Shown: positions 27,684-37,900, numbered from the stretch's first letter. The stretch: 64,000 nt of DNA from Stakelama marina (GCF_018122655.1 NZ_JAGRQC010000001.1:186001-250000); one strand, 5' to 3'. The notes: generated by a model not told the origin, from the letters alone. Numbers and translations: made by a program.

Positions 27684-28661
27684 ATGGTTTCCATCTCCAA
27701 CGCTGACGCCACCAAGGCGAACGCGCAGGCGCCTGTGCCGCGCGGCAGCAATGCGGCGGTGGCCGGCGCCATTGCCGCGCTTGGCCTGTTGCTGTGGGTC
27801 GCAAGCCGTTTCTTCGCCGCCGATCTGCCCGTCTGGGCACCGTGGGACTTTTCGGTGCTCTGGTATCTGGGATTCGCACTGACCGGCTGGGTATATGTGC
27901 GCGGTCTGCGGATCACGCCTCAGCCGGGCTGGCGCATCGGCTTTTTTGCCATGGGGATGCTGCTGATCTGGGCGGTGCTGCAGACGCGCTTCGAATATGT
28001 CGCCCAGCACATGTTTTTCATGAACCGCATCCAGCACGTCGTGATGCATCATCTCGGACCGTTCCTGATCGCGGTCGCCTGGCCCTGGCCGACGCTCTAC
28101 CGCGGCTTGCCGTCGCGGCTGCGCGCGCTGGTCGACGGTCGTTGGTTCGGCGCATTCATGCGTTTCGCCCAGCAGCCCGAGATCGCGGCAGGGTTGTTCG
28201 TGGGATTGATTGCATTGTGGCTATATCCGCCGGTGCACTTCGTCGCGATGATCGACCCCGCGCTCTATTCGGTCATGAACTGGTCGATGGTCGTCGACGG
28301 TATATTGTTCTGGTCGGTGGTGCTCGATCCACGGCCCAAAGCACTGGCGCACAACAGCTTCGCGGTGCGTGCTGTTCTGGGTGTCGGCGTGATGTTTCCG
28401 CAGATCGCTATCGGCGCGCTCATCGCCTTTGCGGATAGCGATCTGTACGGATTCTATGCCTGGTGCGGGCGTATCTATCCGTCGATCGACGCGCTGTCCG
28501 ACCAGCGGATCGGCGGCCTGATCGTATGGATACCGCCGGCGATGATGAGCGTCCTTTCGGTCATTCTGGTGCTCAATGCCATGCGTATCGTCGAGGAGCG
28601 CGAAGGTGCAAATGCGCCGGGCCACGGCGGCACTGCTAGCGGAGGCTGGACGGGGCGCTAG
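27684..28661 (+). CDS. Cytochrome c oxidase assembly protein, CtaG (caa3 type)
   Basis: A 325-aa integral membrane protein with about seven helices, of the CtaG_BacSu family that assists assembly of aa3/caa3-type oxidase, probably in copper centre maturation. Characteristic pieces are an HMFFMNRIQHVVMHHLGP stretch with several Met and His residues and a late WIPPAMMSV segment. The gene is convergent with the SCO-family gene; their ends overlap by 4 bp. Oxidase subunits are not in the window. Confidence 0.85.
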   Translation: MVSISNADATKANAQAPVPRGSNAAVAGAIAALGLLLWVASRFFAADLPVWAPWDFSVLWYLGFALTGWVYVRGLRITPQPGWRIGFFAMGMLLIWAVLQTRFEYVAQHMFFMNRIQHVVMHHLGPFLIAVAWPWPTLYRGLPSRLRALVDGRWFGAFMRFAQQPEIAAGLFVGLIALWLYPPVHFVAMIDPALYSVMNWSMVVDGILFWSVVLDPRPKALAHNSFAVRAVLGVGVMFPQIAIGALIAFADSDLYGFYAWCGRIYPSIDALSDQRIGGLIVWIPPAMMSVLSVILVLNAMRIVEEREGANAPGHGGTASGGWTGR

Positions 28662-29278
28662 CGTGGTTGCGAGAGCAGCCGCCGCAGATCGGCCGTCGGG
28701 CCTTTCAGATCGGCATCCGCGGTTGAAAGGTCGGTAAAAAGCAATCGCGCATTGCCCTGACGGTCGAAGACATACACCGCCGAACTGTGCGTCACGACAT
28801 ATTTGGCCGGATCGTTGTCGGGATCGGCCGAATAGGCGACGCGGTACCGCTTTGCGAGGCTTGCCAGCTGATTGTCGGTTCCGCGCAGGCCGACGAATTC
28901 GGGGCCGAAACTGGAGGTGTATTGCTTGAGCGTATCGAGCGTGTCGCGTTGCGGATCGACGGTGACGAACAGCACACGGATATTGTCCTTCGCGCCGTCG
29001 ATCGATTTCATCATCTGGCCGAGATGGGAGAGCGTCAGCGGGCAGACGTCGGGGCAGTAGGTGTAGCCGAAATACAGCAGGACGATCTTGCCGCGATAAT
29101 CGGCGGCCGTCACCGGCTTCTCGTCGCTGGCGCGCGTCATGCGGAAGGAAAGGTCGGGCGTGCTGCCGCTGACATCGGTGCCGTGCCATGCGTCTCCGCC
29201 TCCGCCGCACGCGGCGAGGGCAAGGCAGCAGATAAGCGTGGCGATGCTGCGCAGCATCGGATGCGGGCGGTTCGTCAT
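28658..29278 (-). CDS. SCO1/SenC family copper chaperone lipoprotein
   Basis: A 206-aa thioredoxin-fold protein. The lipoprotein signal ends LAAC (Cys24). The copper-binding CPDVCP has Cys75 and Cys79, and the third ligand is His164 (VVTHSSAVYVFD). SCO proteins deliver copper to the CuA site of cytochrome oxidase and may act as thiol reductases. Its position tail-to-tail with the CtaG-type assembly gene supports a role in oxidase biogenesis. Confidence 0.93.
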   Translation of the reverse strand: MTNRPHPMLRSIATLICCLALAACGGGGDAWHGTDVSGSTPDLSFRMTRASDEKPVTAADYRGKIVLLYFGYTYCPDVCPLTLSHLGQMMKSIDGAKDNIRVLFVTVDPQRDTLDTLKQYTSSFGPEFVGLRGTDNQLASLAKRYRVAYSADPDNDPAKYVVTHSSAVYVFDRQGNARLLFTDLSTADADLKGPTADLRRLLSQPR

Positions 29279-29377
29279 AGCGGTTCGCTATGCTGCGCCG
29301 ACGGCGAGTGCAAGCGACACGGAACCTAGCGCCCATTCGCGCGTCCATTTGCCGTGCGCCGACAGGAGGATAGCAAG

Positions 29378-29686
29378 ATGGCACAGAAGAAGAACGACCC
29401 GGCGACCGAGGCGTCGGAGCGGATGCAGGCGGCAGGATCGTCGATGATGGAATCGGGTTCGCAACTGGGCATGAAGATGCTCGACCAGGCAGAGGCGAAC
29501 ACGCATGCGGCGTTCAAGGCGATGCGCGACGCCGCACAGGCCGGCGATGTATCGGAGGTGATGCGTATCCAGTCCGATTATCTGCGCGAACAAGGCAGCC
29601 GGTCGGTCAGCCAGGCGCGCGAAATCGGCGAAATGATCGCCAGTTTCGGCCGCAACGCCGTGGGGCAGATGACGGGCAAGAAATAA
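29378..29686 (+). CDS. Phasin family protein
   Basis: A 102-aa, highly helical, amphipathic protein rich in Ala, Met, Gln and Glu with the phasin-like pattern AFKAMRDAAQAGDVSEVMRIQSDYLREQ..SVSQAREIGEMI. Phasins coat polyhydroxyalkanoate granules. The start at 29378 has AGGAGG 7 nt upstream. No PHA biosynthesis gene is beside it, so a more general stress or surface role is also possible. Confidence 0.82.
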   Translation: MAQKKNDPATEASERMQAAGSSMMESGSQLGMKMLDQAEANTHAAFKAMRDAAQAGDVSEVMRIQSDYLREQGSRSVSQAREIGEMIASFGRNAVGQMTGKK

Positions 29687-29741
29687 CCGACCAGCTTCGA
29701 CCGTTGCCCGCCAGCCGGGCAGCGGTTTCTTTTCGACTGGC

Positions 29742-29763
29742 ACTATATATAGCCGTATATAGT
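29742..29763. promoter_or_regulatory. ModE-like palindrome before modA
   Basis: ACTATATA and TATATAGT (8-bp perfect arms) are separated by TAGCCG, ending about 25 bases before the modA start. It resembles the ModE operator, which has TATATA half sites. No modE gene is seen here, so the regulator is inferred. Confidence 0.6.
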
Positions 29764-29788
29764 GCTGCGCACTTCTCGGAGATTGTTC

Positions 29789-30550
29789 ATGCTGCAATGG
29801 ATCGGCGCGCTGCTCGCAAGCCTGTTTCTCATCGTCGCTCCGGCGCAAGCACATGCGCGCGGGCCATTGGTGCTCGCCGCTGCCAGCTTGCAGGAATCGA
29901 TGAACGCGGCTGCGGATGCATGGGCGCGGCATGGCCATCCGCGGCCGGTGCTGTCCTTTGCCGGCAGCTCCTCGCTCGCGCGGCAGGCGGCGGCGGGTGC
30001 GCCTGCCGATCTGTTCGTTTCGGCCGACGAGGGCTGGATGGACTATCTCCAGAAGCGAGGGCGTCTTGCGCCGGGGACGCGCGCGACCTTTCTCGGCAAC
30101 CAGCTCGTGCTGATCGCGCGCGCTGGCACGCACGGGTCGATAGCGCTGCGCAAGGGCGTCGATCTTGCCGGCATTCTGGGCCGCAACCGGCTGGCGATGG
30201 CGAGCTATAATTCGGTGCCCGCAGGCAAATATGGCAAGGCGGCGCTCATCAATCTGGGCATCTGGGATCGGGTCCGGCCCAAGGTCGCGCAGGCCGACAA
30301 TGTCCGCGCGGCGCTTGCGCTCGTCGAACGCGGCGCGACGCCTTTCGGTATCGTCTATGCGACCGACGCGGCCGCCTCGGAACAGGTGCGCGTGGCGGGT
30401 ATATTTCCGCCGAGCAGTCACGCGCCGATCCGCTATCCGGTGGCGCGTCTGAAGGCATCGACCAATCCGGATGCGGAGGGTTTCCGCCGCTTCCTGCTGT
30501 CGAAAGAGGCTGCAGCCATCTTTCGCCGCTTCGGCTTCACGACGCGCTGA
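29789..30550 (+). CDS. modA: Molybdate ABC transporter substrate-binding protein
   Basis: A 253-aa periplasmic protein. A signal peptide (WIGALLASLFLIVAPAQAHA) precedes LVLAAASLQESMNAAADAW, the typical N-terminal motif of ModA with the serine that binds oxyanion, and FAGSSSLARQ a second ligand loop. YNSVPAGKYGKAAL also matches the family. ATG at 29789 with GGAG upstream is chosen; a GTG at 29762 would lie inside the palindrome. The stop overlaps the modB start by one base. Confidence 0.93.
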   Translation: MLQWIGALLASLFLIVAPAQAHARGPLVLAAASLQESMNAAADAWARHGHPRPVLSFAGSSSLARQAAAGAPADLFVSADEGWMDYLQKRGRLAPGTRATFLGNQLVLIARAGTHGSIALRKGVDLAGILGRNRLAMASYNSVPAGKYGKAALINLGIWDRVRPKVAQADNVRAALALVERGATPFGIVYATDAAASEQVRVAGIFPPSSHAPIRYPVARLKASTNPDAEGFRRFLLSKEAAAIFRRFGFTTR

Positions 30551-31239
30551 TGCTGTCGGCCGAGCAATGGGGCGTGGTCGCCCTGTCGCTGAAGATTGCG
30601 GGCGTTGCGATTGGCGTGACGATCCCGATTGCCTTCGCGCTGGCCTATCTGCTCGCGCGTGGGCGGTTTCCGGGCAAGGTGCTGGTCGACGGCATCGTGC
30701 ACCTGCCGCTTGTCCTGCCGCCGGTGGTTACCGGCTGGCTGCTGTTGCTGGCCTTCGCGCCTGATGGGCCGGTCGGGCATGTGATCGAGGCGGTGACGGG
30801 CGGGACAGTGCTGTTCCGCTGGACCGGCGCTGCGATCGCGGCGGGAGTCATGGCGTTGCCGCTGATGGTCCGTGCGATGCGGCTGTCGATCGAATCGGTC
30901 GATCGCCGGCTCGAACAGGCGGCCCGAACGCTCGGCGCCGGGCCGGGCAGGGTGTTTCGCACGATCACGCTGCCGTTGAGCGTGCCGGGTATCCTTGCCG
31001 GGGCCGTGCTCGGCTTTGCGCGCGGGCTGGGCGAGTTCGGCGCGACGATCACATTCGTTTCCAACGTGCCCGGCGAAACGCAGACCTTGCCGCTCGCCAT
31101 CTATTCGAAGCTCCAGGTGCCGGGAAGCGAACATGCCGTTGTGCAATTGGCGCTGGTATCGGTCGCGCTTTCGCTTGGGGCGTTGGTCGTGTCGGAGCTG
31201 CTGGCGCGCCGTGCGGGAAGGGGCTTCCATGTCCTTTGA
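30550..31239 (+). CDS. modB: Molybdate ABC transporter permease
   Basis: A 229-aa permease with five to six membrane helices. The cytoplasmic EAA loop is clear (EQAARTLGAGPGRVFRTITLP, near residues 120-140) and is followed by ILAGAVLGFARGLGEFGAT, a ModB/CysT hallmark. The gene starts in a TGATG overlap with modA, and its end overlaps modC by 11 bp, so the three genes are one operon. Confidence 0.94.
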   Translation: MLSAEQWGVVALSLKIAGVAIGVTIPIAFALAYLLARGRFPGKVLVDGIVHLPLVLPPVVTGWLLLLAFAPDGPVGHVIEAVTGGTVLFRWTGAAIAAGVMALPLMVRAMRLSIESVDRRLEQAARTLGAGPGRVFRTITLPLSVPGILAGAVLGFARGLGEFGATITFVSNVPGETQTLPLAIYSKLQVPGSEHAVVQLALVSVALSLGALVVSELLARRAGRGFHVL

Positions 31240-31840
31240 CGTCGATGTCGAGCGGCGCATCGGCAATGCCGACATAGCGTGTCGGTTTTCGGCGGAGGGC
31301 GGGCTGACCGTGTTGTTCGGTCCGTCAGGCGCGGGGAAGACCTCCACGCTCAACATGATCGCCGGTCTGCTGCGGCCGGACCGGGGACGGATCGTCGTGG
31401 ACGGTCATATCCTGTTCGATTCCGCATCCGGGATCGATGTCGCGGTGGAGAAGCGCCGCGTCGGCTATGTCTTTCAGGATCCGCGCCTGTTCCCGCATAA
31501 AACGGTCGCCGCCAACCTGCTTTATGGCAGGCGCGACAATGCCGACACGAGCGAGTTCGACCGGATCATCGACATTCTCGGGATCGGCCATCTGATGGAA
31601 CGCTGGCCGCGCACCCTGTCGGGAGGCGAGGCGCGCCGTGTCGCGATCGGCCGTGCGCTGCTCAGCGATCCGGCATTTCTACTCCTCGACGAGCCGCTTT
31701 CGTCGCTCGACCGGCCACGGCGAGAAGAGATCATGGTGTTGATCGAGCGCATGCGCGACGAGCTCGGCCTGCCGATCCTGATGGTGACGCACGATAGCGA
31801 GGAAGCGAACAGGCTGGGCACGCGGACAATTTCCGTATAA
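31229..31840 (+). CDS. modC: Molybdate ABC transporter ATP-binding protein, short
   Basis: A 203-aa ATPase. Walker A GPSGAGKT, Q-loop VFQDPRLFPH, signature LSGGEARRVAIGRAL, Walker B LLLDEP and H-loop THD are all in place. Typical ModC has a further C-terminal region of about 130-150 aa with the TOBE/Mop molybdate-binding domain, which is absent here; the stop is natural and no remnant is seen downstream. The start ATG at 31229 lies within the modB end. Transport should still work, but intracellular feedback by molybdate would be lost. Confidence 0.9.
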   Translation: MSFDVDVERRIGNADIACRFSAEGGLTVLFGPSGAGKTSTLNMIAGLLRPDRGRIVVDGHILFDSASGIDVAVEKRRVGYVFQDPRLFPHKTVAANLLYGRRDNADTSEFDRIIDILGIGHLMERWPRTLSGGEARRVAIGRALLSDPAFLLLDEPLSSLDRPRREEIMVLIERMRDELGLPILMVTHDSEEANRLGTRTISV

Positions 31841-31882
31841 GCATCGGGCAGATAATGTAACCGGTTCCAATGGGAGGATGCC

Positions 31883-34114
31883 GTGGCCCTGACCCGCCGC
31901 CGTTTTGCGCAGTCGCTTGCGCTGCTCGCCAGTTTTACCGTGATGCCGCCGATTGCGCGGGCGCAGGCGGAGGATGCGCGGCGAAAGGCGAAGATCGACG
32001 CGATCATCGGCCGCATGTCGCTGGAGGAAAAGGCGCTCCAGCTTTGCGTGATCGGCGACGACCACCCCGATTTCGAAGCGCTGGTGCGCAAAGGTCTGGG
32101 CGGCACGAACGGCGTCATCACCAAGGGGGCGCTCCCCGGCGTCAATCTGGAAAGCTTCACGCGCAAGACGCAGCAGCTTGCCATGCAGTCGCCGAACAAG
32201 GTTCCGATCTGGTATTGCGGCGATGTCGCGCACGGCTTCACCACCGAGTTTCCGGTGCCGCTCGCGCTTGCAGCGACCTGGAACCCCGATCTCGTCGAGC
32301 AGACGCTGCGCGCGGCAACGGTGGAGGCGACCGCGCACGGCGTCACCTGGACGTTCAGCCCGATGGTCGACATCGCGCGCGATCCGCGCTGGGGACGGAT
32401 GACCGAGGGGGCGGGCGAGGACCCCTATCTCGGCAGTGCCATGGCGGTTGCGCAGATGCGTGGATTTCAGGGCGACGATCTGTCCGCGCCCAACACCATG
32501 CTAGCGACGGCCAAGCATTTCGCGGGCTATGGCGGCGTACAGGCGGGCCGCGACTATAACAGCGTCAACATCCCCGAACGCGAGTTCCGCGACGTCTACC
32601 TGCCGCCGTTCAAGGCGCTGTGCGATGCGGGCATCGGGTCGGTGATGGCGGCGTTCAATACGCTTGACGGCGTCCCCATCACCTCCAGCCGCGAACTGCT
32701 GACGGGTGTGCTGCGCGAGGAATGGGGCTGGGACGGCGTCATCACGTCCGACTATGACGCGATCCTCGAACTCGTGACGCATGGCGTTGCGTCCGACCCC
32801 GCCGATGCCGCGCGCCAGGCGCTTCATGCCGGTGTCGATGTCGATCTGCACAGCGGAACCTATGCCAAGGAACTGCCCGGTCTGGTACGAAGCGGCCGGG
32901 TGCCCGAGGCGGAGGTCGATGCAGCGGTACGCCGCGTGCTGACGGCCAAGGCGAAGCTTGGCCTGCTCGACGACGCCTTCCGCTATGGCAACCGGCGGCT
33001 GTCGAGCGCTCAGCCCTGGAAGGCAGCGCATCGCAAGCTTGCACGCGAGGTTGCGCGGCAGTCGATGGTGTTGCTGAAGAATGACGGCGTGTTGCCGCTC
33101 GCCCGACAGGGGCGGGTCGCGGTCATCGGGCCGCTCGCGGACGATACCGCCAATATGCTCGGCACGATGCCTGCGCTCGGCGACAAGAAGAATGTCGTCT
33201 CCGTGCTCGCCGGGCTGAAGGCCAATGCGGGCCGTAGGGTGACGATCGAACATGCGCTCGGCGTTCCGGTGCGCGGGGACGAGGGGGCGGACATTCCCGC
33301 TGCCGTCGCGGCGGCGCAGCGCGCGGATGTGGCGGTGCTCGTGCTGGGCGAGACCGACGACATGATCGGGGAGGGCGACAGCCGCGCCTTCATTGGCCTG
33401 CCGGGTCGTCAGCTCGACCTCGCCAAGGCGATTGTCGAAACCGGCAAGCCCGTCGTCGTGGTCTTCACCAGCGGTCGCGCGCTCGATCTATCCTGGCTCG
33501 ACGCACATGTCGGCGCGATCGTCGACATCTGGGTGCCGGGCGAGCAGGGCGGCAATGCGCTGGCCGACCTGTTGTTCGGCGACGCCGATTTTTCGGGCAA
33601 GCTGCCGGTTACCTTCCCGCGCGCACTGGGTCAGGTTCCGATCACCTATGATCATCTGCCGACGGGACGGCCGGGCTCGATCGACAAGGTCTATACCAGC
33701 CGCTACGTCGATCTGGTCAACGCGCCGCTTTATCCGTTCGGCCACGGGCTGAGCTATACGAGCTTTTCATTCGGCGATCCGCGGCTTTCGGGCGACACGT
33801 TGCAGCCCGGCGGCGCGATCACCGTCACGACGCGCGTCACCAATACGGGCAAGCGGGCCGGTGCGACCGTCGCGCAGCTTTACGTTCACGACCGGCTGGC
33901 GAGTGTAAGCCGCCCGGTGCGCCGCTTGAAGGGCTTTGAGCGCGTCGAATTGCAGCCGGGCGATAGTCGCGATGTGACGTTCGAGATACGGCCCGAAGAC
34001 CTGGCGTTCACACGGCGCGACATGAGCTGGGGCACCGAACCCGGCGACTATGACATCTATGTCGGCGGAGATTCGAACGCTGCGGCCAGCGCGCGCTTTA
34101 CGCTGGCCGGTTAA
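31883..34114 (+). CDS. GH3 beta-glucosidase, Tat-exported
   Basis: A 743-aa glycoside hydrolase family 3 enzyme resembling BglX. The N-terminus TRRRFAQSLALLASF is a twin-arginine signal. The catalytic nucleophile Asp lies in GVITSDYDAI, the C-terminal (alpha/beta) sandwich carries DDMIGEGDSR, and a fibronectin III-like end domain (VTTRVTNTGKRAGATVAQLYV) completes it. It cleaves terminal beta-glucose from oligosaccharides in the periplasm. The start is GTG with GGGAGG 5 nt before it. It may be co-transcribed with modABC only by read-through. Confidence 0.92.
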   Translation: MALTRRRFAQSLALLASFTVMPPIARAQAEDARRKAKIDAIIGRMSLEEKALQLCVIGDDHPDFEALVRKGLGGTNGVITKGALPGVNLESFTRKTQQLAMQSPNKVPIWYCGDVAHGFTTEFPVPLALAATWNPDLVEQTLRAATVEATAHGVTWTFSPMVDIARDPRWGRMTEGAGEDPYLGSAMAVAQMRGFQGDDLSAPNTMLATAKHFAGYGGVQAGRDYNSVNIPEREFRDVYLPPFKALCDAGIGSVMAAFNTLDGVPITSSRELLTGVLREEWGWDGVITSDYDAILELVTHGVASDPADAARQALHAGVDVDLHSGTYAKELPGLVRSGRVPEAEVDAAVRRVLTAKAKLGLLDDAFRYGNRRLSSAQPWKAAHRKLAREVARQSMVLLKNDGVLPLARQGRVAVIGPLADDTANMLGTMPALGDKKNVVSVLAGLKANAGRRVTIEHALGVPVRGDEGADIPAAVAAAQRADVAVLVLGETDDMIGEGDSRAFIGLPGRQLDLAKAIVETGKPVVVVFTSGRALDLSWLDAHVGAIVDIWVPGEQGGNALADLLFGDADFSGKLPVTFPRALGQVPITYDHLPTGRPGSIDKVYTSRYVDLVNAPLYPFGHGLSYTSFSFGDPRLSGDTLQPGGAITVTTRVTNTGKRAGATVAQLYVHDRLASVSRPVRRLKGFERVELQPGDSRDVTFEIRPEDLAFTRRDMSWGTEPGDYDIYVGGDSNAAASARFTLAG

Positions 34115-34569
34115 TCGTCCCTGCTGCTCAGCGCGCTGGCAATCAGTGCGGTGGCGAGGCCGAACAATGCGTGCAGGCCGGCGCGTTCGAGCGATACGCG
34201 CAGCGGAACCGTTTCCTCCGTTTCGCCAATCGTGATGATTGGGGAGGGGAGCGCGATATTCGTTGCGTACAGGCCGATACCATAGGCCGCGCCTACGCCG
34301 GTCGCCGGAAGGCGCGGCGAGAAATACCGCACGGCAGAATAGCCTGCGCTGAAGGTCGCCGATGCGAGCAGCTTGTTCGCCTGATCGATAGCATGGTTGC
34401 TGCGATCGTCGGCGATGGCTTCGCGATCGACGCTGCGGTCGAGCAGTTCGCGAGCGTTCTTCGCGACGATGCCGTCCTGTCCGTGTGACCTTTGTCGTGC
34501 GATCAGGGCGGCCGTCAATCCGACCCCGCCGACGATGCCGCCGATTATTCCTGCCGTCGATGCGCGCAT
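34111..34569 (-). CDS. Small membrane protein of unknown function
   Basis: A 152-aa protein with a glycine-rich hydrophobic N-terminal segment (STAGIIGGIVGGVGLTAALIA), a soluble middle and two further hydrophobic segments (SPRLPATGVGAAYGIGLY, LHALFGLATALIASALS). It resembles DUF1440-like inner-membrane proteins, but I cannot assign the family firmly. ATG at 34569 has AAGGAA upstream. The end overlaps the GH3 gene stop by 4 bp, tail to tail. Confidence 0.75.
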   Translation of the reverse strand: MRASTAGIIGGIVGGVGLTAALIARQRSHGQDGIVAKNARELLDRSVDREAIADDRSNHAIDQANKLLASATFSAGYSAVRYFSPRLPATGVGAAYGIGLYATNIALPSPIITIGETEETVPLRVSLERAGLHALFGLATALIASALSSRDD

Positions 34570-34678
34570 GACTGTTCCTTGTTCACGAAGATGTCCGACG
34601 AACGCGCGAATGCCCGGCCGGGGTTCCGACGAGCATCCATGTTGTTGGTCGAACGTTGGAATCGCGAAGGAGAATGCA

Positions 34679-34828
34679 ATGACCGAGCGAGATTCCAAAG
34701 CCCGCAAGGACGATGACCGCGATACCGGGCAGCCGGCAAGCGAAGAGCAGGCCGACGCGTTGCGCAAGCTCGACGAGGGAGAGGAGCGTGCCGTGGAAAG
34801 GGGGCTGACCAACCTGCCGCCCGATTGA
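34679..34828 (+). CDS. Small charged protein (49 aa)
   Basis: A 49-aa, very charged protein (MTERDSKARKDDDRDTG, then KLDEGEERAVERGLTNLPPD) with an AAGGAG ribosome binding site 6 nt before ATG. It is likely disordered, without membrane segment. It is short but the ribosome binding site and the placement before a terminator make it a credible gene. Function unknown. Confidence 0.7.
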   Translation: MTERDSKARKDDDRDTGQPASEEQADALRKLDEGEERAVERGLTNLPPD

Positions 34829-34863
34829 GTATCGAGAAGTTGACGCTATCGACCCGCAAAGAA

Positions 34864-34900
34864 AAACCGCCGCCCGGATGGCCGGGCGGCGGTTTCTTTT
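34864..34900. terminator. Bidirectional terminator between small gene and rpoC
   Basis: Arms AAACCGCCGCCCGG and CCGGGCGGCGGTTT (14 bp) around ATGG, flanked by CTTTT on the plus strand and by TTTTTC on the minus strand. It should end both rpoC and the plus-strand small gene. Confidence 0.85.
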
Positions 34901-34927
34901 ATCGGCAGGTCTGACGCCGGAGGGCGA

Positions 34928-37900
34928 TCAGTCCTCCTTGTTCAGATAGTCGCCGGCGGCTTCGTCGGAACCGTCACCCGACGTCTCCACCTTTTCCAGC
35001 GCATCCGACGTCACCATCGCGTCCACCGGATCCTGCGCCAGTTCGGCCTCATGCTCTTCCTGGGCGCTTTCGGCGGCGATCAGCGCTTCCTGCAGCTTGC
35101 GCTGCTGGGCGCGGAGCGCGGCGTCACGCGACGAGGCGGCGATGCGCATGCGGTTCATGCCCGCACCCGTACCCGCCGGGATCAGGCGACCAACGATCAC
35201 ATTCTCCTTCAGGCCAACGAGCGTGTCCTGCTTGCCCTCGACCGAAGCCTGGGTGAGCACGCGGGTGGTCTCCTGGAACGACGCCGCCGAAATGAAGCTG
35301 CGCGTCTGGAGGCTGGCCTTGGTGATGCCGAGCAGGACGGGCTTGCCCTGTGCCGGCTGCTGCTTCTTTTCGAGCTTGGCGTTGATCGCGTCCATTTCCT
35401 CGCGATCGACCTGTTCACCGGCGAGCAGCGTGGTGTCGCCGCCATCGGTGATCTCGACCTTCTGCAGCATCTGGCGAACGATCACCTCGATGTGCTTGTC
35501 GTTGATCTTAACGCCCTGCAACCGGTAGACTTCCTGGATTTCGCTGACCAGATATTCGGCCAGCGCCTCGATGCCGAGGACTTCCAGAATGTCGTGCGGA
35601 TCGGGCGAACCGCCGATCAGGTTGTCGCCACGCTTGATATAGTCGCCTTCCTGGACGTCGATCACCTTCGACTTCGGCACCAGATATTCGACCAGATCGC
35701 CGTCCTCGGGCTGAATGCCGATCTTGCGCTTGGCCTTGTAGTCCTTGCCGAACACGACACGGCCGGAGACCTTTGCGATGATCGCATTTTCCTTCGGCTT
35801 GCGCGCTTCGAACAGTTCGGCGACGCGCGGCAGACCGCCGGTGATGTCGCGGGTCTTCGCGGATTCGCGAGCGACACGCGCGACAACGTCGCCGGCCTTC
35901 ACCTCGGCACCGTCATCGACGGAGATCACCGCGCCCGGCTGCAGCATGTAGCGGGCGGTTTCGCCCGAATCGCCATCCAGCAGCGTGATGCGCGGCCGCA
36001 GGTCTTCCTTGGACCGCGACGGGGCGCGGTATTCGGTGACGACGCGCTGGGTGATCCCCGTCGCTTCGTCGACCTGCTCGGTCAGCGTCTTGTTCTCGAT
36101 GAGGTCCTGATACTTCACCGTACCGCCGGTTTCGGTGATCACCGGCGCGGTGAACGGATCCCATTCGGCCATCCGGTCGCCCTGCGTGACGATGTGGCCA
36201 TCGTCGAACATCACATAGGCGCCATAGGGGATGCGGTGGACCGCACGCTCGCGACCCTCGTCGTCGAGGATCGCCAGCTCGCCCGAGCGGCTGAGCACCA
36301 CCTTGCGGCCACGCTTGTCCTCGATGATCCGCATCTCGCGATACTCGATCTTGCCGTCGACCGGCGCTTCGAGGTTCGACTGCTCGTTGAGCTGCGCCGC
36401 ACCGCCGATGTGGAAGGTCCGCATCGTCAGCTGCGTGCCCGGCTCACCGATCGACTGCGCTGCGATGACGCCGACCGCTTCGCCGATATTGACCGGTGTA
36501 CCGCGGGCGAGATCACGACCATAGCACTTGCCGCATACGCCGATCTTCGATTCGCACACCAGCGGCGAGCGGATCTTGACCGACTGGACGCCGATCTCGT
36601 CGATCTTGGCGACCATCGGCTCGTCGAGCAGCGTGCCTTCGGCAATGACGACTTCGCCCGATTTCGAATCGACGATGTCCTCCGCGGTGGTGCGGCCGAG
36701 GATACGCTCGGCAAGCGACGCGATGGTGCTGCCGCCCTGAACGATCGCCTTCATCTCCAGCGAACGGTCGGTGCCGCAATCCTTCTCGACGATCACGCAG
36801 TCCTGGCTGACGTCGACGAGACGACGGGTCAGGTAACCCGAGTTCGCCGTCTTGAGCGCGGTGTCGGCAAGACCCTTACGTGCGCCGTGGGTCGAGTTGA
36901 AGTATTCAAGGACGGTCAGGCCTTCCTTGAAGTTCGAGATGATCGGCGTCTCGATGATCTCGCCCGACGGCTTGGCCATCAGGCCGCGCATACCCGCAAG
37001 CTGCTTGATCTGCGCCTGCGAACCACGCGCACCCGAGTGCGCCATCATGTAGATCGAGTTGATCGGCTTCTCGCGGCCCTTCATCGGGCCGTCCTCGTAC
37101 TTCTTGACCGCCTTGATCTCGTCCATCATGGCGTTCGCGACCTGATCGCCGCAGCGGCTCCAGGCGTCGATCACCTTGTTGTACTTTTCCTGCTGCGTGA
37201 TCAGACCGTCCTGATACTGCTGCTCGTAATCCTTCACCTGCTCACGCGTTTCGTCGACCAGCTTCTCCTTCGCGCCGGGGATGATCATGTCATCCATGCC
37301 GAACGAGATGCCTGCCTGGAACGCGTGGCGGAAGCCGAGCGACATGATGCCGTCGGCGAACAGCACGGTCTCTTTCTGGCCGGTGTGGCGATAGACCTCG
37401 TCGATCACGTCGCCGACATCCTTCTTGGTGAGGAGGCGGTTGATGATCTCGTAGGGGACCTTGTGCGTCTTGGGCAGCTTTTCGCCGAGAAGCATACGGC
37501 CCGGCGTGGTCTCGTAACGCTTCATGTACGTGTTGCCGTCCTCGTCGGTCTGCGGCACGCGTGCCGTGATCTTCGAGTGCAGCGTCACCGCGCCGGAATC
37601 GAGCGCCTGATGGACTTCCTGGATGTCGGAAAGGACCATGCCCTCGCCGGGCTCACCTTCCTTCTCCATGGTGATGTAATACAGACCCAGCACCATGTCC
37701 TGCGACGGCACGATGATCGGCTTGCCGTTGGCGGGCGACAGGATGTTGTTGGTGCTCATCATCAACACGCGCGCTTCCAGCTGCGCCTCGAGGCTCAGCG
37801 GAACGTGAACGGCCATCTGGTCACCATCGAAGTCGGCGTTGAACGCCGAGCAGACGAGCGGGTGCAGCTGGATCGCCTTGCCCTCGATCAGCACCGGCTC

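Noticed and set aside
29762..29788. GTG start of modA at 29762
   Set aside because: It lies in the palindrome and has no ribosome binding site; ATG at 29789 has GGAG and gives a normal signal peptide.
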